From Chryseobacterium suipulveris (GTDB taxonomy: Bacteria > Bacteroidota > Bacteroidia > Flavobacteriales > Weeksellaceae): 64,000 nucleotides of DNA. Of the stretch, positions 16,452-26,010 are shown piece after piece; the stretch's first letter is position 1, and each line of letters starts with the position of its first letter. The stretch spans positions 1 to 64,000 of the forward strand of contig NZ_CP094532.1 in assembly GCF_022811685.1 (NCBI RefSeq). The letters are read 5' to 3'. The notes below the pieces were generated by a model, which was given only the letters and a program-made list of their open reading frames with translations, was not told the origin of the DNA and made no database searches. A program made the position numbers and the translations under genes.

Positions 16452-17807
16452 ATGAGTTGTGGATGCAAAACATCCGGCGATTCTTCCCATTCTTGCGGAA
16501 CAAAATCCGCAATTGGCTGTGAAAATGTAGATACCTGCGGAAATAGCTATAAATTAAGCGTTTTCGACTGGCTCTCGAACATCAATAATCCTTCTCAATC
16601 GAAATTCGATTTTGTGGAAGTAAGGTTCAAGAACGATCGGAAACTTTTTTATAAAAACGTGCACAATTTGCCGCTCCATATTGGGAGTGTAGTAACAGTA
16701 GAATCGAGTCCGGGTCACGATATAGGTGTGGTAAGTCTCACCGGAGAGCTGGTTAAAATTCAGATGAAAAAGAAAAGAGCTTCTGAAGAAAACCCTCTCA
16801 AAGTTTACCGAATCGCCAACCAAAAAGATGTCGAGGTTTGGCAACAGTCGAGAGCCAAGGAAGAATCCGTAAAAATTCAGGCAAGGAAAATTGCTTACGC
16901 ACTGCACCTTGAAATGAAAATTACTGATGTAGAATTCCAGGGAGACGGACAGAAGGTAACTTTCTATTACACCGCTGATAATCGCGTGGATTTCAGACAG
17001 TTAATTAAAGAATACGCTGCAGCGTTCCGCACCAAAATCGACATGAAGCAGATCGGTTTCCGGCAGGAAGCGGCGAAAGTTGGAGGCATTGGTTCCTGTG
17101 GAAGAGAGCTGTGCTGTTCAACCTGGCTCACTGATTTCAGATCCGTAAACACCAATGCTGCACGTTATCAGCAACTAAGCATCAATCCGCAGAAATTGGC
17201 GGGACAATGCGGAAAACTGAAATGCTGCCTCAATTACGAACTCGACAGTTATCTGGACGCACTCAGCGACTTCCCATCATCATCAACTTCTTTAGACACT
17301 GAAAAAGGAAGGGCTTTCTGCATCAAAATCGACGTATTCAAAAAGAGAATGTGGTTCGCTTATGTGGACAATTCTTTGGCGTGGCATGACCTTGACGTAC
17401 AGGAAGTTAAGCGACTTATCGCCCTTAACAAAAAAGGCGAAAAAGCTCCGCCGCTGGAAGATCTGAAAGTTCAGGATATCCCAACAAAATCGGTGGACCT
17501 TATCCAGGAAAGCAATATCGAAAGATTCGACCGCAGAAACCGAAATCAAGGCAAAAACCAGAATCGTAGAAAAAATCCGACTCAACAGTCGGGAGGAAAC
17601 GAGCGGCCAAAACAGAAATCCCAAAGCGAGCGTCCTGCACAAAAGCCACAAGGTGAAAACAGAAAGCCACAGCAAAGAAATCAGGACAACCAGCAGGAAA
17701 GGAGAAATCCTAATGCAGAAAACCAGAACAAACCGAAAAATGCACAAAATCAGCAGCCGAAAAAAACAAAGAAAAAATTTCAGCCAAAACGTGACGACAA
17801 TGCATAA
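16452..17807 (+). CDS. ricT: PSP1 domain protein RicT (YaaT)
   Basis: A 451-residue PSP1-family protein. In Bacillus, RicT (YaaT) works with RicA and RicF as a complex that promotes RNase Y-dependent mRNA maturation; in Bacteroidota the partners are unclear. The N-terminus is Cys-rich (MSCGCK...SCGTK...GCENVDTCG), the PSP1 core (about 55-290) contains VGGIGSCGRELCCSTWL and AGQCGKLKCCLNYE, whose Cys residues can hold iron-sulfur clusters. The last 90 residues are a low-complexity, basic Asn/Gln/Lys/Arg/Pro tail, likely disordered and RNA-binding. The stop overlaps the start of gldH by 8 bases, giving a ricT-gldH-PBP1A operon. Confidence 0.9.
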   Translation: MSCGCKTSGDSSHSCGTKSAIGCENVDTCGNSYKLSVFDWLSNINNPSQSKFDFVEVRFKNDRKLFYKNVHNLPLHIGSVVTVESSPGHDIGVVSLTGELVKIQMKKKRASEENPLKVYRIANQKDVEVWQQSRAKEESVKIQARKIAYALHLEMKITDVEFQGDGQKVTFYYTADNRVDFRQLIKEYAAAFRTKIDMKQIGFRQEAAKVGGIGSCGRELCCSTWLTDFRSVNTNAARYQQLSINPQKLAGQCGKLKCCLNYELDSYLDALSDFPSSSTSLDTEKGRAFCIKIDVFKKRMWFAYVDNSLAWHDLDVQEVKRLIALNKKGEKAPPLEDLKVQDIPTKSVDLIQESNIERFDRRNRNQGKNQNRRKNPTQQSGGNERPKQKSQSERPAQKPQGENRKPQQRNQDNQQERRNPNAENQNKPKNAQNQQPKKTKKKFQPKRDDNA

Positions 17808-18264
17808 GATTCTGGGAATGTTTTTCGTTATCAGCTTACTTTTCAGTTGCAGCAATGCTTCGGAAACAGTGTATATGAAAACCATTAACAACAGCTGGAA
17901 CAAAAAAGAGGAACAAAAATTCGATTTTAAGATCACGGACTCCCAACATCCAAAAAACATTATATTTGTTGTAAGAAACAATAGCGATTATCCCTACAGC
18001 AACATCCGATTGATCGTGAATCTTTCGGATCTTCAAACAAAGAAAAAGACCGTTGACACGCTGAATTACATTATGGCAAAACCCAACGGGGAATGGCTGG
18101 GAAAAGGATTCGGAGACACGAAGGAGAGTTTGTTTCAGTATAAACTTAATTACAAATTCCCGAAAAACGGCGACTACTCCATCGGATTGATCCAGGCGAT
18201 GCGTACCGACGATTTGAAAGGGATTGAAGATATTGGTGTAAAATTAGAAACGGCAAAACCGTAA
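17800..18264 (+). CDS. gldH: Gliding motility lipoprotein GldH
   Basis: A 154-residue lipoprotein (MHKILGMFFVISLLFSC, lipobox LLFSC, Cys17). GldH is one of the Gld proteins required for gliding motility in Flavobacterium, and the family is widespread in Bacteroidota including non-gliders. The sequence has the family pattern: a short N-terminal TVYMKTINNSWNKKEEQKFDF, then NIIFVVRNNSDYPYSNIRLIV, then a C-terminal region with GDYSIGLIQAMR. The frame is open far upstream into ricT, but the ATG at 17800 is the one that begins a lipoprotein signal. It overlaps ricT and lies 8 bases before the PBP1A gene. Confidence 0.88.
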   Translation: MHKILGMFFVISLLFSCSNASETVYMKTINNSWNKKEEQKFDFKITDSQHPKNIIFVVRNNSDYPYSNIRLIVNLSDLQTKKKTVDTLNYIMAKPNGEWLGKGFGDTKESLFQYKLNYKFPKNGDYSIGLIQAMRTDDLKGIEDIGVKLETAKP

Positions 18265-18272
18265 CGTCATTT

Positions 18273-20657
18273 ATGGAAAACACTAAAAATCAGGAAAATA
18301 AACCGAAGCAGACCTTTCCGCTTCCGCCCAAGAAAGTAAAAAACCGTGGCTGGAAAAAATGGGTGAGATTTATTTGGTTGGCGCTCATCCTTGCAATCAT
18401 CGGAATTGCGGGATTGTTTTTTGCGGTATCGCAAGGATTTCTTGGAACAATGCCCGATGTAAAGGAGCTTGAAAACCCGGATATTTACGTGGCATCCGAA
18501 ATTTATTCTTCTGACGGAGTACTTTTAGGAAAATTCGAAAAAGAAAAAACACAGCCGGTTACCTACAAAGAACTTCCTCCCTATCTGATTTACGCGCTTC
18601 AGGCAAAAGAAGACGAGCGTTTCAAGGAGCACTCCGGAATTGATTTACAGTCCGTGGCGAGAGCCGTGGTTTTCGGTGGAAAGCGTGGTGGTGGATCAAC
18701 CATTACTCAACAGCTCGCAAAACTTCTTTTCACCGGCACTGCTTCCCAAAACAAAGTACAGCGCTCCTTCCAAAAACTGAAAGAATGGGTCGTTGCGGTA
18801 AGTTTGGAAAAACGATATACCAAAGAAGAGATTATCACGCTTTATTTCAACAAGTTTGACTTTGTAAATAATGCTAACGGAATTGAAATGGCGTCTCGAA
18901 TCTATTTCAACAAGAAAACCAATCAGCTCACTTTGCCGGAAGCCGCGACTTTCGTGGCAATGCTTGAAGCTCCCGTTGCAAATAACCCTCTGCGGAATCC
19001 CGACCGTGCAAAACGCAGAAGAGACGTTGTTTTGGATCAAATGCTGAAAACCGGATACCTTGATCAACAAACCTATCAGAAAGCTGTCGATACTCCGGTA
19101 ACAGTAGATTTTCACCCTATCAAGACCATTGACGACGGCTATTCCGCCTACTACAAATTTTACCTGAGAAAAGAAATCGACAACTACCTGAAAGATTACG
19201 AAAAGAAAACTGGCAAGACTTTGAACCTGTTTAAAGACGGCCTAAAAATCTACGTAACCCTCGATTCAAAAATGCAGATTTACGCAGAAGAGGCGATCAA
19301 AGAACACTTAACGGATCTTCAAAAAAGATTTGATGCGGAACAACGCGGACGTAAACAAAGACCATTCTATTATTTGAATGACAAACAGATTAATGACGTG
19401 ATGGTTCAGGCCATGAAGAGAACCGGAAGATACAAACAGCTGAAAAATGCAGGAGTTTCTGAGGATTCTATTATGCTCGATTTCAAAACTCCGATCAAAA
19501 CTTCCCGATTCACATGGAACGGTGAGGAAGAAGTTGAAATGTCACCTTGGGATTCCATCCGTTATCACAAACAAATCGCACAAGCCGGTTTGATGTCGAT
19601 GGTTCCGGGAACTGGTGAAATCAAAGCTTGGGTGGGAGGAATCAACTGGCAGCACTTCCAGTACGACCATATCAAACAAGGGAAAAGACAGGTAGGTTCT
19701 ACCTTTAAGCCATTTGTTTACGCAACAGCAATCATGAAATTGGGAATGACGCCTTGTTCGACCGTTTCCAATGCGACATACAGAAAGGGAACTTGGACTG
19801 TAGAAGGTTCAGGAGGAAGCTTAACATTGCGCGACGCTTTGGCGCACTCGAAAAACCCGGTTGCAGTGAGATTGATCGAAATGACTACTCCGAAAAGCGT
19901 AATCCAAACTGCAAGAGATTTGGGAGTAACTGAAGAAATTCCAAATGAATATGCAGTGGCGCTCGGTTCGAGCGACATCACCATTTATGAAATGTTGGGT
20001 GCCTATTCCACTTTCGCCAATTACGGAAATTACGTGAAACCCGAAATGATTTGGCGTATTGAGGATGCCAACGGAAGGGTAATTAAGGAAGTAAAACCAG
20101 TAACGAAGGAGGTGATGAATGAATTGTATGCCTACACGATGATCGATCTGATGAAAGGCGTTGCAGCATTTGGAACCGCTTCAGGAGAATTAGGAAGAAG
20201 AGGGATTTCCAGCGCAGTTGAAATCGCAGGAAAAACTGGTACGACTCAGAACAATTCCGACGGTTGGTTTATGGGAATCGTGCCAAATCTCGCAACCGGA
20301 GTTTGGGTTGGCTGGGAAGACAGAGCGACCCACTTCTGGGGAACCGGTGAAGGACAGGGGGCGAAAATGGCATTGCCAATTTGGGCGATTTTTATGAAAA
20401 AAGTTTGGGCAGATAAAGAACTTGGAATTTCTGAAGAAGATAAATTCGTGAAACCCTCTAACTGGACAGGAAACTGTTCCGATTTACAGGGACTTGGTGG
20501 TTACGGTGACGAAGGCGGTTTGCAAACCATCGACGAAATCAGAAATCCGAAACCAGTCGAACCAACAGTCAATTCAGCACCAAAACCCGCTCCTAAAAAA
20601 GAGGAAAATGTGAATGAAAAAATCAATACCGGCGACGAAATTGATTTTAATAAATAA
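18273..20657 (+). CDS. Penicillin-binding protein 1A (transglycosylase/transpeptidase)
   Basis: A 794-residue bifunctional class A PBP that polymerises and cross-links peptidoglycan. It has a short basic cytoplasmic tail, one membrane anchor (about 34-55, FIWLALILAIIGIAGLFFA), a GT51 domain (EDERFKEHSGID near 113-124 with the catalytic Glu, then GGSTITQQLAK and KRYTKEEIITLYFN), and a transpeptidase domain with SxxK as STFK (near 475), SKN in HSKNP, and KTGTT (near 653). The C-terminal 60 residues are Pro/Lys/Glu-rich and variable. It is third in the ricT-gldH-PBP operon, 8 bases after gldH, and ends at a strong terminator. Confidence 0.95.
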   Translation: MENTKNQENKPKQTFPLPPKKVKNRGWKKWVRFIWLALILAIIGIAGLFFAVSQGFLGTMPDVKELENPDIYVASEIYSSDGVLLGKFEKEKTQPVTYKELPPYLIYALQAKEDERFKEHSGIDLQSVARAVVFGGKRGGGSTITQQLAKLLFTGTASQNKVQRSFQKLKEWVVAVSLEKRYTKEEIITLYFNKFDFVNNANGIEMASRIYFNKKTNQLTLPEAATFVAMLEAPVANNPLRNPDRAKRRRDVVLDQMLKTGYLDQQTYQKAVDTPVTVDFHPIKTIDDGYSAYYKFYLRKEIDNYLKDYEKKTGKTLNLFKDGLKIYVTLDSKMQIYAEEAIKEHLTDLQKRFDAEQRGRKQRPFYYLNDKQINDVMVQAMKRTGRYKQLKNAGVSEDSIMLDFKTPIKTSRFTWNGEEEVEMSPWDSIRYHKQIAQAGLMSMVPGTGEIKAWVGGINWQHFQYDHIKQGKRQVGSTFKPFVYATAIMKLGMTPCSTVSNATYRKGTWTVEGSGGSLTLRDALAHSKNPVAVRLIEMTTPKSVIQTARDLGVTEEIPNEYAVALGSSDITIYEMLGAYSTFANYGNYVKPEMIWRIEDANGRVIKEVKPVTKEVMNELYAYTMIDLMKGVAAFGTASGELGRRGISSAVEIAGKTGTTQNNSDGWFMGIVPNLATGVWVGWEDRATHFWGTGEGQGAKMALPIWAIFMKKVWADKELGISEEDKFVKPSNWTGNCSDLQGLGGYGDEGGLQTIDEIRNPKPVEPTVNSAPKPAPKKEENVNEKINTGDEIDFNK

Positions 20658-20682
20658 CATCGATTACCGAAACTTAACAAAG

Positions 20683-20715
20683 TATCCTTTCAATTTCTGA
20701 AAGGATATTTTTTTT
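20683..20715 (+). terminator. Terminator after the ricT-gldH-PBP1A operon
   Basis: The 10-bp perfect stem TATCCTTTCA / TGAAAGGATA (20683-20692 with 20698-20707) is followed by eight T. Confidence 0.88.
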
Positions 20716-20729
20716 CCGAACTTTGAAAA

Positions 20730-22274
20730 ATGAATCTCCACAAAATCACCCAACAATACCTCACCACTTTTCCAGGAGACTTTTCCGGAAATCCGATGCA
20801 GCGGCAAACTCCAAAGGTTTTGTTTGCCACAACCGAGATTGTCGGATTCCAAAATCCGGAAATAATCATCTTTAATGAAAAGCTTTCCGAGGAAATCGGT
20901 TTGGGGAAAATCGAGAGTGATGAAGATTTAAAATTCATTAATGCAGAAGCAATTCCGAAAAATATAAAAACTTACGCCACTGCTTATGCGGGACACCAGT
21001 TTGGAAATTGGGCAGGACAACTCGGTGACGGACGTGCAATTTTTGCAGGAGAAATTGAAAATACCGATGGAAAGAAAACCGAAATCCAGTGGAAAGGAGC
21101 GGGTGCAACTCCCTATTCACGACACGCCGATGGAAGAGCCGTTTTGCGTTCTTCGGTTCGCGAATACCTCATCAGTGAAGCAATCTATCATCTCGGGATT
21201 CCCACAACGAGGGCGTTGTCGCTTTCCTTAACCGGAGAATATGTGGTGCGTGACATTATGTATGATGGAAATCCCGCTTACGAAAAAGGTGCAGTAATGA
21301 TGAGGACGGCAGAAAGTTTCCTTCGTTTCGGGCATTTCGAATTGTTGGCTGCGCAAAATGAAATTGACACTTTGAGACAGCTTACCGATTTTACCATCAA
21401 AAACTACTTCCCTGAAATTGATGGAGATTCTGAAGACAAATACCTTCTCTTATTTAAGGAAATTTCCAGGAGAACTGCTGATTTGATGGTGGAATGGTAC
21501 CGTGTCGGTTTTGTGCACGGCGTGATGAACACCGATAATATGTCGGTTTTGGGATTGACGATCGATTATGGCCCTTTTTCTTTTGTCGATGAATATGACT
21601 TGAATTTCACTCCAAACACCACCGATTTGCCTGGAAGAAGATATGCTTTCGGAAACCAGGGAAAAATTGCGCAATGGAATCTTTGGCAATTGGCAAATGC
21701 GCTTTACCCTTTAATTAAAGACGAAAAGAAATTGGAAGAAATCCTCAACGAGTTTCCCGATTATTTCTGGAAAAAGCACGACGAAATGTGGGCGAAAAAA
21801 CTGGGCTTCAGTGAAATTTTGGAGGGCGATGAAATTTTCTTTTCCGATATGCAAAAGGTTCTGGGGGATTTGAAAGCCGACCACACCTTGTTTTTCAACC
21901 GGTTGGAAGAATTGGAAAATAATGCTGATTTAAAAACTCTTTTCGGTGATATTTTTTACACAGATCCAAATGATAATCAATGGGTTTCCTTTGAGCAAAT
22001 CATCAAAAAATACCTTACCCGATTGGAGAAAAACACGATTTCAAAAGCTGAATTCAGAAAATTAATGAGTGGAACCAATCCCAAATTCATCCTGAGAAAC
22101 TACCTCCTTTTCGAATGTATCGAGGAGTTGAACAAAGGGAAAAAAGATCTTTTAAACAAAATTTTACTTGCCCTCGAAAATCCTTACGAAGAACTGTTTC
22201 CCGAATTTTCGCAGAAACGACCTTCGAAATATGATGGTCAAACCGGTTGTTCGATGCTTTCCTGCAGTTCTTAA
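20730..22274 (+). CDS. selO: Protein adenylyltransferase SelO
   Basis: A 514-residue SelO (YdiU) pseudokinase. Members transfer AMP to Ser, Thr or Tyr of target proteins because ATP sits inverted in the kinase fold. The conserved SelO blocks are visible: AYAGHQFGNWAGQLGDGRA (86-103 region), WKGAGATPYSR (121-131), HGVMNTDN (263-270) and IDYGPF (278-283, the metal-binding Asp). The C-terminus ends CSMLSCSS (507-514); in eukaryotes this tail carries selenocysteine and in bacteria Cys, so Cys512 probably takes its redox role. It is complete in length, with its own region between a terminator and a downstream membrane protein gene. Confidence 0.95.
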   Translation: MNLHKITQQYLTTFPGDFSGNPMQRQTPKVLFATTEIVGFQNPEIIIFNEKLSEEIGLGKIESDEDLKFINAEAIPKNIKTYATAYAGHQFGNWAGQLGDGRAIFAGEIENTDGKKTEIQWKGAGATPYSRHADGRAVLRSSVREYLISEAIYHLGIPTTRALSLSLTGEYVVRDIMYDGNPAYEKGAVMMRTAESFLRFGHFELLAAQNEIDTLRQLTDFTIKNYFPEIDGDSEDKYLLLFKEISRRTADLMVEWYRVGFVHGVMNTDNMSVLGLTIDYGPFSFVDEYDLNFTPNTTDLPGRRYAFGNQGKIAQWNLWQLANALYPLIKDEKKLEEILNEFPDYFWKKHDEMWAKKLGFSEILEGDEIFFSDMQKVLGDLKADHTLFFNRLEELENNADLKTLFGDIFYTDPNDNQWVSFEQIIKKYLTRLEKNTISKAEFRKLMSGTNPKFILRNYLLFECIEELNKGKKDLLNKILLALENPYEELFPEFSQKRPSKYDGQTGCSMLSCSS

Positions 22275-22280
22275 AATCCT

Positions 22281-22288
22281 TATTTTTG
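22281..22288 (+). promoter_or_regulatory. Flavobacterial -7 box (TATTTTTG) before the DUF6080 gene
   Basis: The exact TAnnTTTG match begins 7 bases after the selO stop. It suggests that the next gene has its own promoter and starts downstream of it, near the TTG at 22304. Confidence 0.5.
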
Positions 22289-22303
22289 CCGAAATTTATC
22301 ATC

Positions 22304-23578
22304 TTGAATTTCAAACGAAAATCGACGGATTTCTTAAAGACCGTTTTTCCTTCCACTTTATTTGAATTAATGCTGTTCCTCGTATTCATCACTGTTTACG
22401 GGATTTTGGGAACCTATATCGCGCTGAATTACAGAATTATCTTTGACGATCGAATTCCATGGGATGCGTATTTTAGTTTCGATAACCGCGCGATCGTGAT
22501 GACAGGTGGTGGTTTTGAGCGGCATCCGCTTGCAAACTATTTTTTCGACTGGATCCGTGAGTTGGCTTTGCTGATTTCAAGTGGTAAAAAAGATGAAACA
22601 TTCCGCTTGGTTTTGGCGTGGTGCAGTAATTTGGCGGTAAGTTTGAGTTTAATTCAGATTTATAAATACCTGAAAAATATCGTCCAGCTTCCGAAAACGG
22701 TTTCGTTGCTGATCCTCACTTTTTTTGCTTTATTCACCACGACAATTCTTCTTTCATTTAGCCCGGAAACCTATACCTACACTTTGCTGTTTCTGGTTTT
22801 GTTTAATTATTACGCCGCCCTTAAACTCAAGAAAGAAGAGAAAATTTCGGGTGCAGCTTTGACTTTGGCGACGGTCTCCGTTGCAGGTTTGACCGTCACG
22901 AACGGCGTAAAGGTTTTCATTCCACTTCTTTTTGAGACCGGTCTCTTCAAGAGCTGGAAGAAGTTTGGGAGCGCGGTATTGCGGACAATTATTGCGGTTG
23001 GCGTTTTTGTTCTGCTGTTTCTTTACCGTCTGAATTTCAATTTTATGCGGTTCCTGTCAAAATCAGGGGAACAGTATGATAAGTTTTCGAAGCCGAAAGT
23101 GACGCCGCTTTGGGATATGGTTTACTCTTGGTTCTTCGGTGGGAATATGCTATTTCCGTCTTATGTAATCCGTGACTATCACAATAAAAAAGGGTTCCAG
23201 TACAAAGCACTTTTCATGGATGTGTACAGTTCCGCGTTTCCGTACATTTTTGTCGGAGCAGTTCTGGTATTGGTTTTCTGGAGTTATTTCAAAAATTTCA
23301 AGAATAAGTTGGTGCAGATTCTGATGATCTCGTTTTTGGTAGATATTGCGATTCACTGCATCCTGAAATTCGGGCTCCACACTTCCTATATTTACGGCGG
23401 CCATTTTATTTTCGTCGTTCCATTGATGATGGGTTGGCTTTTTTACGGCTACAGAAATTCCCCGAAAATGCTTTCATTTCTAATGGTGAGCGTTTCGGTT
23501 TTGCTGTTCTATTTGGGAATGAACAATATAATGAGATTGGAGGAATTCTTTGTTTTTCTCGAGAAATATTACCGATAA
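22304..23578 (+). CDS. DUF6080-type polytopic membrane protein
   Basis: About 424 residues with ten or more hydrophobic helices separated by short loops, and a conserved early loop (NYRIIFDDRIPWDAYFSFD...GGGFERHPL). This layout of an N-terminal helix, acidic loop and many helices resembles GT-C-type glycosyltransferases and matches the Bacteroidota DUF6080 family, whose function is unknown. The frame is open from a TTG at 22247 inside selO, but a promoter box at 22281-22288 favours the TTG at 22304; the first ATG (22370) lies within the first membrane helix region. A strong bidirectional hairpin follows the stop. Function as a glycan or lipid-processing enzyme is only a guess. Confidence 0.72.
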   Translation: MNFKRKSTDFLKTVFPSTLFELMLFLVFITVYGILGTYIALNYRIIFDDRIPWDAYFSFDNRAIVMTGGGFERHPLANYFFDWIRELALLISSGKKDETFRLVLAWCSNLAVSLSLIQIYKYLKNIVQLPKTVSLLILTFFALFTTTILLSFSPETYTYTLLFLVLFNYYAALKLKKEEKISGAALTLATVSVAGLTVTNGVKVFIPLLFETGLFKSWKKFGSAVLRTIIAVGVFVLLFLYRLNFNFMRFLSKSGEQYDKFSKPKVTPLWDMVYSWFFGGNMLFPSYVIRDYHNKKGFQYKALFMDVYSSAFPYIFVGAVLVLVFWSYFKNFKNKLVQILMISFLVDIAIHCILKFGLHTSYIYGGHFIFVVPLMMGWLFYGYRNSPKMLSFLMVSVSVLLFYLGMNNIMRLEEFFVFLEKYYR

Positions 23579-23584
23579 AAGATA

Positions 23585-23604
23585 AACGCGCCTCTTAGCG
23601 CGTT
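23585..23604. terminator. Bidirectional hairpin between convergent genes
   Basis: The 7-bp perfect stem AACGCGC / GCGCGTT has a 6-base loop. It sits between the DUF6080 gene and the convergent small secreted protein gene. Confidence 0.7.
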
Positions 23605-23611
23605 CTTACAA

Positions 23612-23947
23612 TTATTTTTTCTGACCATCTTTCTTTGTGCCTTCTGAGGATTGGCTTAAAGCATTTCTTCCGTCCATTTCTCCCCTTTTATAGCCTGCAG
23701 AATATTCTTTTTTTACTTGCAATTCGTCGAGGTTGGTAAGCGTTTCGCCCCTTCTTTCATAACTTAAAAATTTGGTGTCCGTACTCAAATTGGTTGCACT
23801 CCAATTCAAATTTGTCGGAATGGATGTTGGTTTGGTTTTAGTCACTGAATAATATCCTTGCACATAACCTTCATCAAAACCACCCATAGTTTGGCTGAAA
23901 ATAATACCAGAGATGAGAAAAGATCCTAATAGCAATACTTTTTTCAT
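23612..23947 (-). CDS. Small secreted protein of unknown function
   Basis: A 111-residue protein with a clear signal peptide (MKKVLLLGSFLISGIIFSQ). The mature part has a Gly/Tyr-rich start (GGFDEGYVQGYYSV), a middle region with the segment NLNWSATNLSTDTKFLSYERRGE, and a charged, Gln/Ser/Lys-rich end. No domain was recognised. It is not part of an obvious operon: lepA lies downstream on the same strand behind a hairpin. It is likely exported to the periplasm or medium. Confidence 0.75.
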   Translation of the reverse strand: MKKVLLLGSFLISGIIFSQTMGGFDEGYVQGYYSVTKTKPTSIPTNLNWSATNLSTDTKFLSYERRGETLTNLDELQVKKEYSAGYKRGEMDGRNALSQSSEGTKKDGQKK

Positions 23948-24053
23948 GATTCGAAGTTTAAAGTAAGATTGATACTCATTGAAAATCAGCTCGGTGTGAA
24001 TCCGATATTCAAATATATTAAAATAATCTCAATAAAATGTATTGAAAAGAAAA

Positions 24054-24071
24054 TCCCGAAAAATTTCGGGA
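24054..24071 (-). terminator. Hairpin downstream of lepA
   Basis: The 8-bp perfect stem TCCCGAAA / TTTCGGGA lies 37 bases beyond the lepA stop on the minus strand and is followed there by a T-rich stretch. Confidence 0.65.
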
Positions 24072-24107
24072 AAATACTTATTATCTGACAAAAGCGATAT
24101 CTGATAT

Positions 24108-25904
24108 CTAATCATTCAACTTCAGCACCGCCATAAATGCAGATTGTGGAACCTCTACTCTACCGATTTGTTTCATTTTTTTCTTACCTTCTTTCTGCTT
24201 TTCGAGGAGTTTTCGTTTACGGGAAATATCACCTCCGTAACATTTTGCGGTAACGTCTTTTCTTAGCGCTTTAATGGTTTCCCTTGCAATAACCTTCGTT
24301 CCTAAAGCTGCCTGAACCGCAATGTCGAACTGCTGTCTCGGAATCAGCTCGCGAAGTTTTTCACACATCCTTTTACCAATGTAGTAAGCGTTGCTATCGT
24401 GGATTAATGACGAAAGCGCATCGACCATATCACCGTTAATGAGGATGTCCATCTTCACCAGTTTTGAGGCACGGAATCCGATTGGGTGATAATCGAAAGA
24501 GGCATAACCTTTAGAAATTGATTTCAAACGGTCGTAAAAATCAAAAACAACTTCGGATAAAGGCATATTGAAAACCAGTTCCACCCGATCTGAAGTCAGA
24601 TAACTTTGGTTTACAATTTCGCCACGTTTCTCGATACACAAAGTCATCACAGGTCCCACAAAATCAGATTTGGTGATGATCGACGCTTTGATGAAAGGTT
24701 CCTCTACCCGATCCATCGTCGTGGGATCCATCATTTCGGAAGGATTGTTAATGAGAATCGGCGTTTCGGGATCTTTTTTGGAATATCCATGGTAAGAAAC
24801 GTTGGGAACAGTGGTAATCACGTTCATGTCGAATTCGCGGTCGAGACGTTCCTGCACAATCTCCATGTGGAGCATTCCGAGGAATCCGCAACGGAAACCA
24901 AATCCCAATGCGGCAGAACTTTCCGGTTCGAAAACCAATGACGCGTCATTCAGACGAAGTTTCTCCAGGGAAACCCGTAGTTCCTCAAAATCCTCAGATT
25001 CAATCGGATAGATTCCCGCAAAAACCATCGGCTTCACTTCTTCAAATCCTTCAATCGGTGATTTTGCCGGATTTTCAACAGCGGTAATTGTGTCGCCCAC
25101 TTTTACTTCTCTTGCGTCTTTAATTCCTGAAATTATGTAGCCAACATCGCCAGTTTTGATCTCGGATTTCGGTTGTTGTTTAAGTTTTAAAGTCCCTACT
25201 TCATCGGCTTCATAAACTTTGTCGGTCGCCATAAACTTTACTTTCTGGCCTTTCCTGATTTTTCCGTTTACCACTTTGAAATATGCTTCAATTCCACGGA
25301 ACGGGTTATACACCGAGTCGAAAATCAATGCCTGAAGCGGCTCATCTTCATCACCTGCAGGAGCCGGGATTCTCTTCACGATTTCTTCCAAAAGGTGGTG
25401 AACTCCTTCACCGGTTTTTCCTGAAACGCGTAGAACGTCCTCTGGTTTGCAACCGAGCAGATTGACGATCTCGTCGGTTACTTCTTCCGGATTTGCAGAA
25501 GGTAGGTCGATTTTATTTAGGATTGGAATAATTTCCAAATCGTTTTCTAAAGCAAGGTAAAGGTTGCTGATCGTTTGTGCCTGAATGCTTTGCGCGGCGT
25601 CCACAATCAGGAGTGCGCCTTCGCAAGCGGCGATGGAGCGGGAAACTTCGTAGGAAAAGTCCACGTGTCCCGGTGTGTCGATCAGGTTCAGGATATATTT
25701 TTCGCCGTTCAGTTCGTAATCCATCTGAATGGCGTGGGATTTTATGGTGATTCCGCGTTCCTTTTCCAGATCCATATCGTCCAGAGTTTGAGACTGCAAC
25801 TCTCTCTGTGTCACGGTATTGGTGTATTCCAAGAGCCGATCCGCCAGAGTTGATTTACCGTGGTCGATATGTGCGATGATGCAGAAGTTTCGTATGTTTT
25901 TCAT
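24108..25904 (-). CDS. lepA: Elongation factor 4 (LepA)
   Basis: A 598-residue translational GTPase that acts on ribosomes, in initiation or back-translocation and under stress. The G domain has G1 AHIDHGKS (11-18), G3 DTPGH (76-80) and G4 NKID (130-133); EF-G-like domains II, III and V follow, and the unique LepA C-terminal domain ends [20 protein letters not shown], typical of the family. Length and domain order are standard. It is flanked by non-coding DNA on both sides; a copy of the dispersed intergenic repeat lies about 100 bases upstream. Confidence 0.97.
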   Translation of the reverse strand: MKNIRNFCIIAHIDHGKSTLADRLLEYTNTVTQRELQSQTLDDMDLEKERGITIKSHAIQMDYELNGEKYILNLIDTPGHVDFSYEVSRSIAACEGALLIVDAAQSIQAQTISNLYLALENDLEIIPILNKIDLPSANPEEVTDEIVNLLGCKPEDVLRVSGKTGEGVHHLLEEIVKRIPAPAGDEDEPLQALIFDSVYNPFRGIEAYFKVVNGKIRKGQKVKFMATDKVYEADEVGTLKLKQQPKSEIKTGDVGYIISGIKDAREVKVGDTITAVENPAKSPIEGFEEVKPMVFAGIYPIESEDFEELRVSLEKLRLNDASLVFEPESSAALGFGFRCGFLGMLHMEIVQERLDREFDMNVITTVPNVSYHGYSKKDPETPILINNPSEMMDPTTMDRVEEPFIKASIITKSDFVGPVMTLCIEKRGEIVNQSYLTSDRVELVFNMPLSEVVFDFYDRLKSISKGYASFDYHPIGFRASKLVKMDILINGDMVDALSSLIHDSNAYYIGKRMCEKLRELIPRQQFDIAVQAALGTKVIARETIKALRKDVTAKCYGGDISRKRKLLEKQKEGKKKMKQIGRVEVPQSAFMAVLKLND

Positions 25905-26010
25905 TCAGTTTTTTGATAGTTTGCAAATTTAAACTTTTTTGATGGATTTTTAGGAAATACGAGAAGGTGCTTTTAGTCGCAAATTTTGATAAGAACAACT
26001 GTTGCCGCGA

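Noticed and set aside
17292..17981. 229-residue minus-strand open frame opposite ricT and gldH
   Set aside because: The Asn/Gln/Lys-rich end of ricT read backwards gives a long Leu/Phe/Val-rich frame that mimics a membrane protein; the sense genes are clear.
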